From the NCBI GenBank assembly GCA_014729455.1, contig WJJW01000254.1:1-5781 (forward strand): a stretch of 5,781 nucleotides of DNA. The letters run 5' to 3'. The position numbers and the translations under genes were made by a program. Under the pieces are notes generated by a model. That model saw nothing but the letters and a program-made list of their open reading frames with translations, had not been told where the DNA came from and searched no databases. Below are positions 1 to 5,488 of the stretch, one piece after another. Source of the DNA: Candidatus Eiseniibacteriota bacterium. Its GTDB lineage: Bacteria > Eisenbacteria > RBG-16-71-46 > CAIMUX01 > VGJL01. Every line of letters begins with the position of its first letter. The stretch's first letter is position 1.

Positions 1-413
1 CCGGCGGCCGCCGTCCGCAGCATCTCCCGCGCAACCGCTCCGGCGCGGCGCAGCCGGTCGTAGAGGAGACGGGCGCTCAGGCTTCCCCCGGTGAGCTGCG
101 GGCCGAATCGTCCGTCCGCGGCTCCGGGCGCCTGCCGGAGCACGACACGCGACCAGGGCTGCTCGAGTTCCTCGGCGAGGATCATCGGCAGACCGGTCCG
201 GACCCCCTGGCCCATCTCGGAGCGGGACACCCAGATCGTCGCCGTACCATCCGGCGCGATCTGAAGGAACACGTCCGGCGCGAAGACCGTGCCCGCGCTC
301 TCGGTCTGGGCCGGCACCGAACGCGGGAGGATCCCCAGGATCAAGCCGGCGCCCGCGACGCCGGTCGCGGCCAGGAACTCGCGGCGGCTCACCCGCTGGA
401 TGTCCCGCATCAT
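1..413 (-). CDS. iorB: Molybdopterin-binding large subunit of an IorB-type molybdenum hydroxylase (N-terminal 137 residues, partial)
   Basis: The visible part is the N-terminus of the catalytic subunit of a xanthine oxidase-family hydroxylase of the isoquinoline 1-oxidoreductase beta type, which hydroxylates a substrate at a molybdenum cytosine-dinucleotide cofactor. Residues 9-14 read SRREFL, a twin-arginine signal, followed by a hydrophobic stretch (about 15-29) and an Ala-rich cleavage region near PAQT (34-37), so export to the periplasm is expected. Residues 60-84 contain WVSRSEMGQGVRTGLPMIL and the following AEELE, the hallmark opening of the IorB family. The gene continues beyond base 1, so the cofactor-binding and active-site glutamate regions are not visible. 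Its ATG (413-411) overlaps the TGA of the 2Fe-2S subunit as ATGA, which implies translational coupling and equal stoichiometry. The true substrate cannot be read from this piece. Family assignment is secure; the exact enzyme name is inferred. Confidence 0.88.
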   Translation of the reverse strand, partial: MMRDIQRVSRREFLAATGVAGAGLILGILPRSVPAQTESAGTVFAPDVFLQIAPDGTATIWVSRSEMGQGVRTGLPMILAEELEQPWSRVVLRQAPGAADGRFGPQLTGGSLSARLLYDRLRRAGAVAREMLRTAAA

Positions 414-880
414 CGCCTCACCCCGCCGTCCTCGGAGGCGCGTCGGATCGCCCGCCGGATCCGCAGGTACGTGCCACACCGGCAGAGATTCCCACTCATC
501 GCGCGGTTGATCTCGTCGTCGGATGGATGCGCATTCGCCGCGAGCAGTGCAGCCGCGTTCATGATCTGTCCCGGCTGGCAGTAGCCGCACTGGCTGACCC
601 TCTCCTCGATCCAGGCCCGCTGAAGCGGATGCTCCCCGTCCTCGCCGAACCGCTCGATCGTCTCGATCGAGCGCTCTCCGACATCGGAGAGGATCGTGAC
701 GCAGGATCGGATGGGATCGCCGTCGAGAAGGACCGTGCAGCTCCCGCATTGTCCGACGCCGCAGCCGTACTTGGTCCCCGTCAGACCGAATCGGTCCCGC
801 AGGGCCCACAACAGAGGCATGTCGCCGGGCGCATCGAGCGTCCGCGCTTGCCCGTTGATCCGTAGATTGAAGGTGGACAC
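410..880 (-). CDS. iorA: 2Fe-2S small subunit of molybdenum hydroxylase (IorA/CoxS type)
   Basis: This 156-residue protein is the electron-transfer subunit of a molybdenum hydroxylase and carries two [2Fe-2S] clusters. The N-terminal plant-ferredoxin-like cluster is bound by C40, C45, C48 (CGVGQCGSC) and C60. The C-terminal helical-bundle cluster is bound by C98, C101 (QCGYCQPGQ), C133 and C135 (NLCRCGTY). All eight cysteines are present and the length is usual for IorA/CoxS proteins. The start is GTG at 880-878, chosen because a strong Shine-Dalgarno sequence lies 6 nt upstream. It has no export signal, so it presumably travels with the Tat-tagged large subunit encoded just downstream with a 4-nt overlap. 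There is no FAD-binding (CoxM) gene in view, consistent with the two-subunit IorAB type in which electrons go to a cytochrome or other acceptor (family knowledge). It is divergently transcribed from the xdhC-mocA operon. Confidence 0.93.
   Translation of the reverse strand: MSTFNLRINGQARTLDAPGDMPLLWALRDRFGLTGTKYGCGVGQCGSCTVLLDGDPIRSCVTILSDVGERSIETIERFGEDGEHPLQRAWIEERVSQCGYCQPGQIMNAAALLAANAHPSDDEINRAMSGNLCRCGTYLRIRRAIRRASEDGGVRR
651..673. repeat. Perfect 10-bp inverted repeat inside iorA
   Basis: CGCTCGATCG (651-660) and its exact reverse complement CGATCGAGCG (664-673) are separated by TCT. The repeat lies within iorA and encodes the segment SIETIER, where two Ile-Glu pairs both use ATC GAG. 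The symmetry may therefore be a by-product of codon choice. An RNA hairpin could form in the iorA message, but there is no T-tract and no sign of a terminator. Confidence 0.6.
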
Positions 881-886
881 GATCGA

Positions 887-894
887 CCCTCCTT
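887..894 (-). promoter_or_regulatory. Strong Shine-Dalgarno sequence fixing the GTG start of iorA
   Basis: Reading the minus strand, AAGGAGGG occupies 894-887, followed by a 6-nt spacer (tcgatc) and then GTG at 880. This is nearly the full anti-16S complement at ideal spacing. It supports the GTG start over any internal ATG and suggests high expression of the hydroxylase. Confidence 0.85.
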
Positions 895-973
895 GGTCCG
901 GTGCGATCGAAGAGGATGGTGGCAGCGACAGCGTACCGGAGCAGCACGTCCGGATCCAGAGGAACCGGACGGC

Positions 974-1003
974 TTGCGCGCATGGATCGATCGTTCCTAC
1001 AGT
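974..1003 (+). promoter_or_regulatory. Candidate sigma70-type promoter for xdhC-mocA-thioesterase, probably leaderless
   Basis: The 128-bp divergent spacer (881-1008) must hold promoters for both directions. On the plus strand, TTGCGC (974-979) and TACAGT (998-1003) are separated by 18 bp. The -10-like hexamer ends only 5 nt before the ATG at 1009, so transcription would start at or next to the initiation codon. No good Shine-Dalgarno sequence precedes this ATG, which agrees with a leaderless message. I could not identify a convincing minus-strand promoter for iorA in the same spacer. Support is by consensus similarity only. Confidence 0.4.
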
Positions 1004-1008
1004 GAGTC

Positions 1009-1917
1009 ATGATCACGATCGCGCTTCTCGAAGCGATCGAGCGGATCTCCGCCGGCGTCGTCGCCACGGTCACGGGGACCGAAGGGCATACCTACAAGAA
1101 GGTCGGCGCGAAAGCGGTCTTCCGACCGAACGATCCTTCCGCCGTTCACGGAAACCTCGGCTCCTTGTGCGCCGATCAAGAGATCCAGCGCGTCGCCGGC
1201 GACGTCGTTTCGACGGCGAGGAACCGAAGCCTCCGGATCGACACGAGCGATCCCGATGATGCGATCTTCGGATACGGCACGGCCTGTGGAGGCGTGATGG
1301 AGATCCTCCTCGAACCGGTCGACAAGGCGATGAAGGCGGTCTACCGGACGCTCCGGACCACCTGCTTCCGGAACAACGAGCCCGCCTTTCTGATCCACGA
1401 CTTCGAGGCCGGGGGGATCGCGCTGGTGACCGCCGCGCCGGATCCGGAACCCGGGCGGTTCATCGAGCCGGTCCCGAGGCGACAGGAGCTGACGATTTTC
1501 GGAGCGACCCCTCTCGCGGCCAGGCTGATCGATTCGTTGCGCGAGCTGCCGTTCCGGATCCATCTGGTCGACTGGCGGCCGGCCCACGTGGACCCTTTCC
1601 GCAGGAACGAAGACCTGACGGTTCACGAGGAGCTTCCGGTCCTCGACGCCGGCGCGTTCGTGCTCGTGCTCTCTCACAGCTACGAGCGGGACCGGGCCTG
1701 CCTGCGCCAGACCCTCGAGGCGGGCTGCCGGTACGTCGGTCTGCTCAGCTCGCGCCCGAGACGCGACGCGCTGTACGAAGACCTGCGTGCGGAGGGTGCC
1801 GACGAGGAAAGGCTGCGGCGGATCCGATCCCCGGTGGGACTGCCGCTCGGCGGGCGCTCCGACCCGGAGATCGCCGTCGCGATCCTCGCCGAGCTGATCC
1901 GCGAGCTGCACCGTTGA
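1009..1917 (+). CDS. xdhC: XdhC/CoxI-family molybdenum hydroxylase maturation factor
   Basis: XdhC-family proteins bind the molybdenum cofactor, help insert or sulfurate it and hand it to the hydroxylase apoenzyme (family knowledge). The 302-residue product has the two expected domains. The N-terminal one contains TEGHTYKKVGAKAV (24-37), a cysteine in GNLGSLCADQEI (48-59) and FGYGTACGGVMEILLEP (87-103). The C-terminal Rossmann-like domain contains LTIFGATPLAARL (161-173), VDWRP (187-191), FVLVLSHSYERD (217-228) and SPVGLPLGGRSDPEIAVAIL (274-293). Several usually conserved positions differ: the GGC of the first cysteine motif reads SLC, the Rossmann GAG reads GAT, and the usual GLDIGA reads GLPLGG. 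An in-frame TGA at 1003-1005 means ATG 1009 is the earliest possible start. The stop overlaps the next start as TTGA. The divergent neighbour is the hydroxylase it probably serves. Confidence 0.88.
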   Translation: MITIALLEAIERISAGVVATVTGTEGHTYKKVGAKAVFRPNDPSAVHGNLGSLCADQEIQRVAGDVVSTARNRSLRIDTSDPDDAIFGYGTACGGVMEILLEPVDKAMKAVYRTLRTTCFRNNEPAFLIHDFEAGGIALVTAAPDPEPGRFIEPVPRRQELTIFGATPLAARLIDSLRELPFRIHLVDWRPAHVDPFRRNEDLTVHEELPVLDAGAFVLVLSHSYERDRACLRQTLEAGCRYVGLLSSRPRRDALYEDLRAEGADEERLRRIRSPVGLPLGGRSDPEIAVAILAELIRELHR

Positions 1918-2549
1918 TCGCCGGGGTGCTGCTTTGCGCCGGGAGCGGAAGACGCTTCGGCTCGGGCCGGAACAAGCTGCTGGCCGACGTCCGGGGACTT
2001 CCCGTCGTCGTGCACGTCCTCCACGCCTGCTTGGCGTCGCGGCTGGGCGCGGTGGTGGCGGTCGTCGGTGCCGATCGGGAGGTGGAACGCGTGTTGCGCC
2101 ATACAGGCGAGGACGCCCGGCGGCTCCGCCTCGTCCGCAACCCGGATCCGGCGCGCGGCATGATGTCCTCGGTGAAGACGGGACTGGCGGCGGTGGAGGC
2201 GATGGAGCCGCCGTCCGGCGCGGCGATGGTCCTGCTCGGCGACCAGCCGGCGGTCACGCCGAAGATCATCGACTCGTTGATCGAAACGGCGGAAGCGAAT
2301 CCGGGCCGCGCCGTCGCTCCAATCTGCGAGGGGGTGCTCCGCCATCCGCGCGTCGTTCCCGCGGCGCTCTTCCCGGCCTATCGTTCGCTGGCGGATGACG
2401 CGAAGGCCCAACCGCTCCTCGAATCGCTGGGGGGCGATCTGTTGCGGATCCCGCTCGGCGATCCGGTCGACTACGCGGACGTCGACACCGCCGCCGACCT
2501 GATGAGAATCCGGACCCCGGACCGGAATCGATGGGAGGATCGACCATGA
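1914..2549 (+). CDS. mocA: MocA-type molybdenum cofactor cytidylyltransferase (NTP transferase fold)
   Basis: This enzyme family transfers CMP from CTP to Mo-molybdopterin, giving the molybdopterin cytosine dinucleotide used by IorAB/CoxL-type hydroxylases. The 211-residue product starts with the nucleotidyltransferase loop LLCAGSGRRFGSGRNKLL (6-23), in which the arginines and N20-K21 are the expected nucleotide- and phosphate-binding positions. Further motifs are RGMMSSVKTGL (81-91), the metal-binding LLGDQP (107-112), RHPRVVP (143-149) where relatives have GHPV, and the C-terminal DVDT (189-192). The start is TTG at 1914, overlapping the xdhC stop. No later start keeps the N-terminal beta strand before the AGSG loop, so the rare TTG is well supported, and weak initiation would fit coupling to xdhC. 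The 3' end overlaps the thioesterase start as ATGA. A guanylyltransferase (MobA) role is less likely given the hydroxylase context. Confidence 0.87.
   Translation: MIAGVLLCAGSGRRFGSGRNKLLADVRGLPVVVHVLHACLASRLGAVVAVVGADREVERVLRHTGEDARRLRLVRNPDPARGMMSSVKTGLAAVEAMEPPSGAAMVLLGDQPAVTPKIIDSLIETAEANPGRAVAPICEGVLRHPRVVPAALFPAYRSLADDAKAQPLLESLGGDLLRIPLGDPVDYADVDTAADLMRIRTPDRNRWEDRP
2534..2538 (+). promoter_or_regulatory. Shine-Dalgarno GGAGG deciding the thioesterase start
   Basis: GGAGG at 2534-2538 lies 7 nt before ATG 2546. An in-frame ATG at 2531 directly abuts this element and has no ribosome site of its own, so 2546 is preferred. The site lies within the last codons of mocA. Confidence 0.75.
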
Positions 2550-3007
2550 ACGAGAACCTGCAGGACCGCCACGCCGCGAAGAGCATCTGCTTCGGCTGCG
2601 GCCCGGCCAACGAGAAGGGGCTCCGGATCAAGAGCCGTCCGGACGGGGAAGCGGTCGTCGCCGAGTGGCGGGCCGAGCCGCACCACCTCGCCTTCGAGGG
2701 ATCGATCAACGGCGGGATCCTCGGGACGCTGCTCGACTGTCACAGCAACTGGGCGGCGGCCCACCACCTGATGAAGCAGGGCGATCTGGACCACCCGCCC
2801 TGCACGGTCACCGCCGAGTTCCACATCAAGTTCTTCCGGCCGACTCCGGCGGCGGAACCGGTGTGCCTGCGCTCCCGCCTCGTCGAGATCTCCACCGATC
2901 GCGCCCGCATCGAAACCACGATCGAGAGCGGCGGCCGCGTCACCGCCGAGGGGGGCGGCCTGTTCGTGGCGGTTCGGGAGGGACATCCCGCCTATCACCG
3001 CTGGTAA
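2546..3007 (+). CDS. PaaI-like hotdog-fold thioesterase
   Basis: The 153-residue product (ATG 2546) has the layout of the PaaI/4HBT hotdog superfamily, whose members mostly hydrolyse acyl- or aryl-CoA thioesters in the cytoplasm. The N-terminal CFGCGPANEKGLRIK (15-29) is a signature of one PaaI subgroup. The central helix is entered by NGGILGTLLDCHSNWAAA (55-72); D64 is the best candidate for the catalytic acid, and the GG before it is the usual substrate-binding turn. The strand TVTAEFHIKFFRPTP (87-101) matches the core family pattern of a residue-rich strand ending in RP. The start overlaps the mocA stop by 4 nt (ATGA), so it is almost certainly co-translated with the molybdenum cofactor genes, although no known step of cofactor maturation needs a thioesterase. 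It may act on a CoA ester linked to the hydroxylase substrate. Fold is confident; substrate is unknown. Confidence 0.85.
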   Translation: MNENLQDRHAAKSICFGCGPANEKGLRIKSRPDGEAVVAEWRAEPHHLAFEGSINGGILGTLLDCHSNWAAAHHLMKQGDLDHPPCTVTAEFHIKFFRPTPAAEPVCLRSRLVEISTDRARIETTIESGGRVTAEGGGLFVAVREGHPAYHRW

Positions 3008-3063
3008 CGCCAGGGACCACCCGTCCCGGAGCTTGCCCTCGCCCCGGTTTCGCATCTTCGGGC

Positions 3064-3092
3064 TTGCAATGTATCCGTGGCGGATATAGTAT
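3064..3092 (+). promoter_or_regulatory. Promoter of the padR-membrane protein operon, probably leaderless
   Basis: TTGCAA (3064-3069) resembles a -35 element. TATAGT (3085-3090, 5 of 6 consensus) lies 15 bp further on; the overlapping TAGTAT (3087-3092) would give a 17-bp spacer. Either -10 places the transcription start at about 3097-3100, right at ATG 3099. No Shine-Dalgarno sequence precedes the ATG. The region between the thioesterase and this promoter (3008-3060) contains only a weak 5-bp stem, GGGAC/GTCCC (3013-3027), without a T-tract, so no clear terminator is visible. Confidence 0.6.
3072..3086. promoter_or_regulatory. Probable PadR operator: perfect 6-bp inverted repeat in the promoter
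   Basis: TATCCG (3072-3077) and CGGATA (3081-3086) are exact reverse complements around TGG. The dyad fills the spacer between the -35 and -10 elements and touches the -10, where a bound dimer would block RNA polymerase. PadR proteins are dimeric winged-helix repressors that commonly bind dyads in their own promoters (family knowledge), and the padR gene starts 12 nt downstream. The role is inferred from position. Confidence 0.55.
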
Positions 3093-3098
3093 CGGCTC

Positions 3099-3461
3099 AT
3101 GACGCGCGAAAGAGCCCAGGGGCCTCTCACTCCAGCCGTGCTGCATGTCCTCCTCGCGCTCGCGACGGGGGAGCGGCACGGCTATGGAATCATGAAGCAA
3201 GTCCGCGCCGATTCGCAGGGCAGGGTGACCATGGGGCCCGGAACCCTCTACGGCTCGATCGGACGCATGATGAAGGCCGGACTGATCCGCGAGAGCACAA
3301 AGAAGAGAGATCCGGAGATGGATGACGAGCGGAGGGTCTACTACAAGATCACCGGCCGCGGCCTACGGGCTCTGGAGGCGGAACTGGAGCGATATCGAGG
3401 GGTCCTGGCTGTCGCGCGGCGGAGACGTCCCGCAACGAGTGGGGCCACTCATGGCGCCTGA
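3099..3461 (+). CDS. PadR-family transcriptional regulator
   Basis: This 120-residue protein is a single winged helix-turn-helix domain with a C-terminal dimerisation helix. LTPAVLHVLLALATGERHGY (10-29) is the family's first helix and turn. GIMKQVRADSQGRVTMGPGT (30-49) followed by LYGSIGRMMKAGLI (50-63) is the recognition region, DDERRVYYKIT (75-85) the wing, and GLRALEAELERY (88-99) the dimerisation helix. The sequence is closest to the PadR subgroup found next to permease-like membrane proteins in Acidobacteriota and similar soil bacteria. The likely job is to repress its own operon, including the overlapping membrane protein gene, until an unknown ligand is sensed. A dyad in its promoter supports autoregulation. 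The C-terminal tail (107-120) is basic and low in complexity. Confidence 0.93.
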   Translation: MTRERAQGPLTPAVLHVLLALATGERHGYGIMKQVRADSQGRVTMGPGTLYGSIGRMMKAGLIRESTKKRDPEMDDERRVYYKITGRGLRALEAELERYRGVLAVARRRRPATSGATHGA

Positions 3462-4239
3462 ACCATCGATCCGACGATACCGATGCTGGTATCGCAAACT
3501 GCTTCGCTTCTATCCGAAGCCTTACCGGAAGCACTTCGGGGAAGGGATGGAGCAGACCTTCGCCGATCTCCTGCGCGAGCGGGCCATAGAAGGAAGCAAT
3601 CTAACCAAGGGGGTTCTCTGGATGTTCGGCGAGACATCCGTGGCAATCCTCCGGGAGAACGTCGCATTCATCATGATGAAAATGAAGAACATCCTCCGCC
3701 TCGTGGTCGTGACCGGTCTTCTCCTGCTGATCCCCCTGGTGGCGATGCAGCTCACCGATGAAGTGGTCTGGAGCCCGGCGGATTTCATTCTCGCGGGCAT
3801 TCTCCTGTTCGGTGCGGGACTCGCGTCCCAACGCCTGGCCAGGAAGGGCATCCACGTGACCTACCGAGTCGCGGCCGGCGTAGCGCTCGGCGCCGCGCTC
3901 CTCCTCATCTGGGCGAACCTCGCCGTCGGACTCATCGGACCGGAGGACAACCCCGCCAACCTGCTGTACGGCGGGGTACTTCTCATCGGGTTCGCGGGGG
4001 CGGCGATCGCGCGCCTGAAGGCGCGGGGAATGGCCTGGACGTTGTTCGCGATGGCGCTCGTTCAGGCCTCCATACCCATGATCGCGCTGATCCTCTGGAA
4101 GCCGCAAGTCACGCCCACGGAGGGGGGCCTGGATGCGGTCTTCGTGACCGTGTTCTTCGTCTTCCTCTTTCTGCTTTCGGGGTTCCTGTTCCGGCGCGCA
4201 AGCGCGATGCGCGGGAAAGGGCTCACCCAGATCGAGTAG
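3451..4239 (+). CDS. PadR-linked six-helix membrane protein with permease-prefix-like N-terminus
   Basis: The start is ATG 3451, overlapping padR by 11 nt; an open frame reaches back to 3322 but only antiparallels padR coding. The 262-residue product begins with a cytoplasmic domain containing WYRKLLRFYPKPYRKHFGEG (13-32) and MEQTFADLLRER (33-44). This resembles the prefix domain that precedes many MacB/FtsX-type permeases encoded beside PadR genes. Instead of a large extracellular MacB domain, it continues into about six predicted membrane segments: 81-101, 110-127, 138-163, 170-187, 194-215 and 229-247. The last ends in FRRA, positive inside. No ATPase gene and no transport motif is present, so transport itself is not shown. 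It is a probable membrane stress or export accessory under PadR control. Function is unknown. The 3' end converges on the serine hydrolase with a 32-bp gap that has no obvious terminator. Confidence 0.82.
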   Translation: MAPEPSIRRYRCWYRKLLRFYPKPYRKHFGEGMEQTFADLLRERAIEGSNLTKGVLWMFGETSVAILRENVAFIMMKMKNILRLVVVTGLLLLIPLVAMQLTDEVVWSPADFILAGILLFGAGLASQRLARKGIHVTYRVAAGVALGAALLLIWANLAVGLIGPEDNPANLLYGGVLLIGFAGAAIARLKARGMAWTLFAMALVQASIPMIALILWKPQVTPTEGGLDAVFVTVFFVFLFLLSGFLFRRASAMRGKGLTQIE

Positions 4240-4271
4240 ACCACGGGGCCCACGGCGCTCGCCTCGCGACG

Positions 4272-5225
4272 CTACCGCAGCGGATAGAACTGCTTCTGGT
4301 AGTCGTAGACGATGTTCGAGACCTCTCGGATGACGTCGCCGCGGTTGGCGACCCAGGGTCCGAACGGCACCGCCCGCTCCCTTCTCTCGATGATGCCGAT
4401 CAGCGTGTACGGATACCGCTTCCCGTTCCTGCCCTTGGTGGCGAGGATCCCCATGTTCCCGCAGAGCTTCGCCGTGGTTCCCGTCTTGTCGTAGACGTCC
4501 GTCCCGTACGGGATCCTTCTTGCGCCGCGGAACAGCCGGTCGTTGTTCTCCAGCGCCATGAGCCGGAGCAGCTCGTCGGAGCCAGGAAAGTGCCGGTTCC
4601 AGAGCGCGTACAAGAACCTGCTGTAGTCGTGGGCCGACGCCTTGTTCCTGTAGGAACGCCCGCCGCGCGGGACCCTCTCCACGATCGAGGTCTGCTGGAA
4701 CACGCCCGGCGCGCGGTTCTTCAGGATCATCTCCACCGTGCGTGGTCCGTATCTTCCACATTTCGCATCGAGCAGATCGATGAAGTGATTCGTCTCTTTG
4801 TTGTTGCTGTCGCGGATCATTCTCTCCATCCGGCGTCGGGTACGGGGACCATACGGAAACCGGCGGGGTTCCTCGCGCCGTTTGTAGAAGTACGCGAGCG
4901 CGATGAACGGCTTGATCATGCTCGCGCTCTGGAACGGGACGTCCTCGTTGATCGCGACGAGCTTCCTGTCGCGGCTGAAGTCGTAGACCGACCAGGCGGT
5001 CCGCTCCGTTCCTTCGATCTTCCGCTTCCGGCGGAGGGACTTGATGTAGCGTTCGATCTCCATCTCGAGGGAGGACTCGATCGACGCTTGGGCGACGGCG
5101 CCGGTCAGCGGAGCGGTCAGGGCTCCGACCATCGGAATACCGGCGAGGAGGGCGCCGAGAAACGTCCGTCGCGCCAGCATAACTTCGCCCGGGCCTGATG
5201 CTTGCTTGGATTCGAGCCGCCTCAT
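4272..5225 (-). CDS. Exported class A beta-lactamase-like serine hydrolase
   Basis: With ATG 5225 the product has 317 residues. It contains the three active-site motifs of the penicillin-binding protein/class A beta-lactamase fold: S102-M-I-K105 (nucleophile and base, in QSASMIKPFI), S140-N-N142 (in RDSNNKETNHFIDLL, where lactamases have SDN), and K247-T-G249 (in YDKTGTTAKLCGN). A Tat-like signal, ARRTFLGALLAG (18-29), precedes a hydrophobic stretch and AVA/AQA cleavage sites (43-47), so it acts in the periplasm. The omega-loop region (about 171-196) lacks the ExxLN motif carrying the deacylating Glu166 of class A enzymes, so antibiotic hydrolysis is doubtful. A peptidoglycan peptidase or other esterase/amidase role is possible. 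The start is uncertain: ATG 5180 gives a compact MLARRTFLG start (302 residues) but lacks a good ribosome site, while 5225 fits a leaderless transcript. The frame stays open to GTG 5444, but that stretch does not look coding. Confidence 0.85.
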   Translation of the reverse strand: MRRLESKQASGPGEVMLARRTFLGALLAGIPMVGALTAPLTGAVAQASIESSLEMEIERYIKSLRRKRKIEGTERTAWSVYDFSRDRKLVAINEDVPFQSASMIKPFIALAYFYKRREEPRRFPYGPRTRRRMERMIRDSNNKETNHFIDLLDAKCGRYGPRTVEMILKNRAPGVFQQTSIVERVPRGGRSYRNKASAHDYSRFLYALWNRHFPGSDELLRLMALENNDRLFRGARRIPYGTDVYDKTGTTAKLCGNMGILATKGRNGKRYPYTLIGIIERRERAVPFGPWVANRGDVIREVSNIVYDYQKQFYPLR

Positions 5226-5232
5226 CCCCGGG

Positions 5233-5261
5233 ATTATGCCATCCGCCGGGATGCGCCTCCA
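5233..5261 (-). promoter_or_regulatory. Candidate promoter of the serine hydrolase gene
   Basis: On the minus strand, CATAAT (5238-5233, 5 of 6 consensus) is the best -10 in the upstream region. TGGAGG (5261-5256) at 17 bp is a poor -35. The -10 ends 7 nt before ATG 5225, so transcription would begin at or beside that ATG, as in the other two promoters of this window. Confidence 0.4.
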
Positions 5262-5309
5262 GTCTCCGCCGCGTGCAGGGGAACGGGGGGGCTCCACGGC
5301 GCGCCGTCG

Positions 5310-5328
5310 CTGCGCCCAGCGGGCGCAG
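5310..5328. repeat. GC-rich perfect 8-bp hairpin
   Basis: CTGCGCCC (5310-5317) and GGGCGCAG (5321-5328) pair around an AGC loop. Neither side is followed by a run of T, so it is not a classical intrinsic terminator. It lies between the broken peptide gene and the serine hydrolase and would form a stable RNA stem on a minus-strand read-through transcript. Confidence 0.55.
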
Positions 5329-5488
5329 AGAGAGCCGAGCAGGTCGAGCACGTGGGGGGTCACCCGGGAAGGGCCCTGTCGACCGAAGCCCTGGAAGGGG
5401 AGAGCCGGGAGACCGAGCACGCACGAAGGGACATGCGGAGACACCTATCCGGACGCGGGTCCGACTCCCATCCTCTCCGAGTCCTCGA

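Larger units (their letters stand above)
5226..5488. other. Non-coding upstream region of the serine hydrolase
   Basis: About 260 bp without a credible gene. Open frames here exist because the DNA is GC-rich and stop-poor; their translations are Arg/Pro/Gly-rich without family motifs. The region holds the -10-like element near the serine hydrolase start and a GC hairpin (5310-5328). Nothing else was recognised. Confidence 0.6.

Noticed and set aside
997..1911. A 304-codon open frame antisense to xdhC
   Set aside because: The plus-strand frame has clear XdhC motifs, while the antisense translation is Arg/Asp-rich and resembles nothing. It is a shadow frame.
2531..2545. Upstream ATG for the thioesterase
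   Set aside because: It abuts the GGAGG site that serves ATG 2546 and has no ribosome site of its own.
3013..3027. Possible terminator after the thioesterase
   Set aside because: The stem GGGAC/GTCCC is only 5 bp and no T-tract follows.
3322..3450. N-terminal extension of the membrane protein inside padR
   Set aside because: This stretch is padR coding in another frame. The conserved part begins only after ATG 3451.
4240..4271. Bidirectional terminator between the convergent genes
   Set aside because: Only a 4-bp stem (TCGC/GCGA, 4259-4269) is present and neither side has a T-tract.
5226..5444. N-terminal extension of the serine hydrolase to GTG 5444
   Set aside because: The extra 73 residues are Pro/Arg-rich without conserved features and would bury the Tat signal deep inside the protein.
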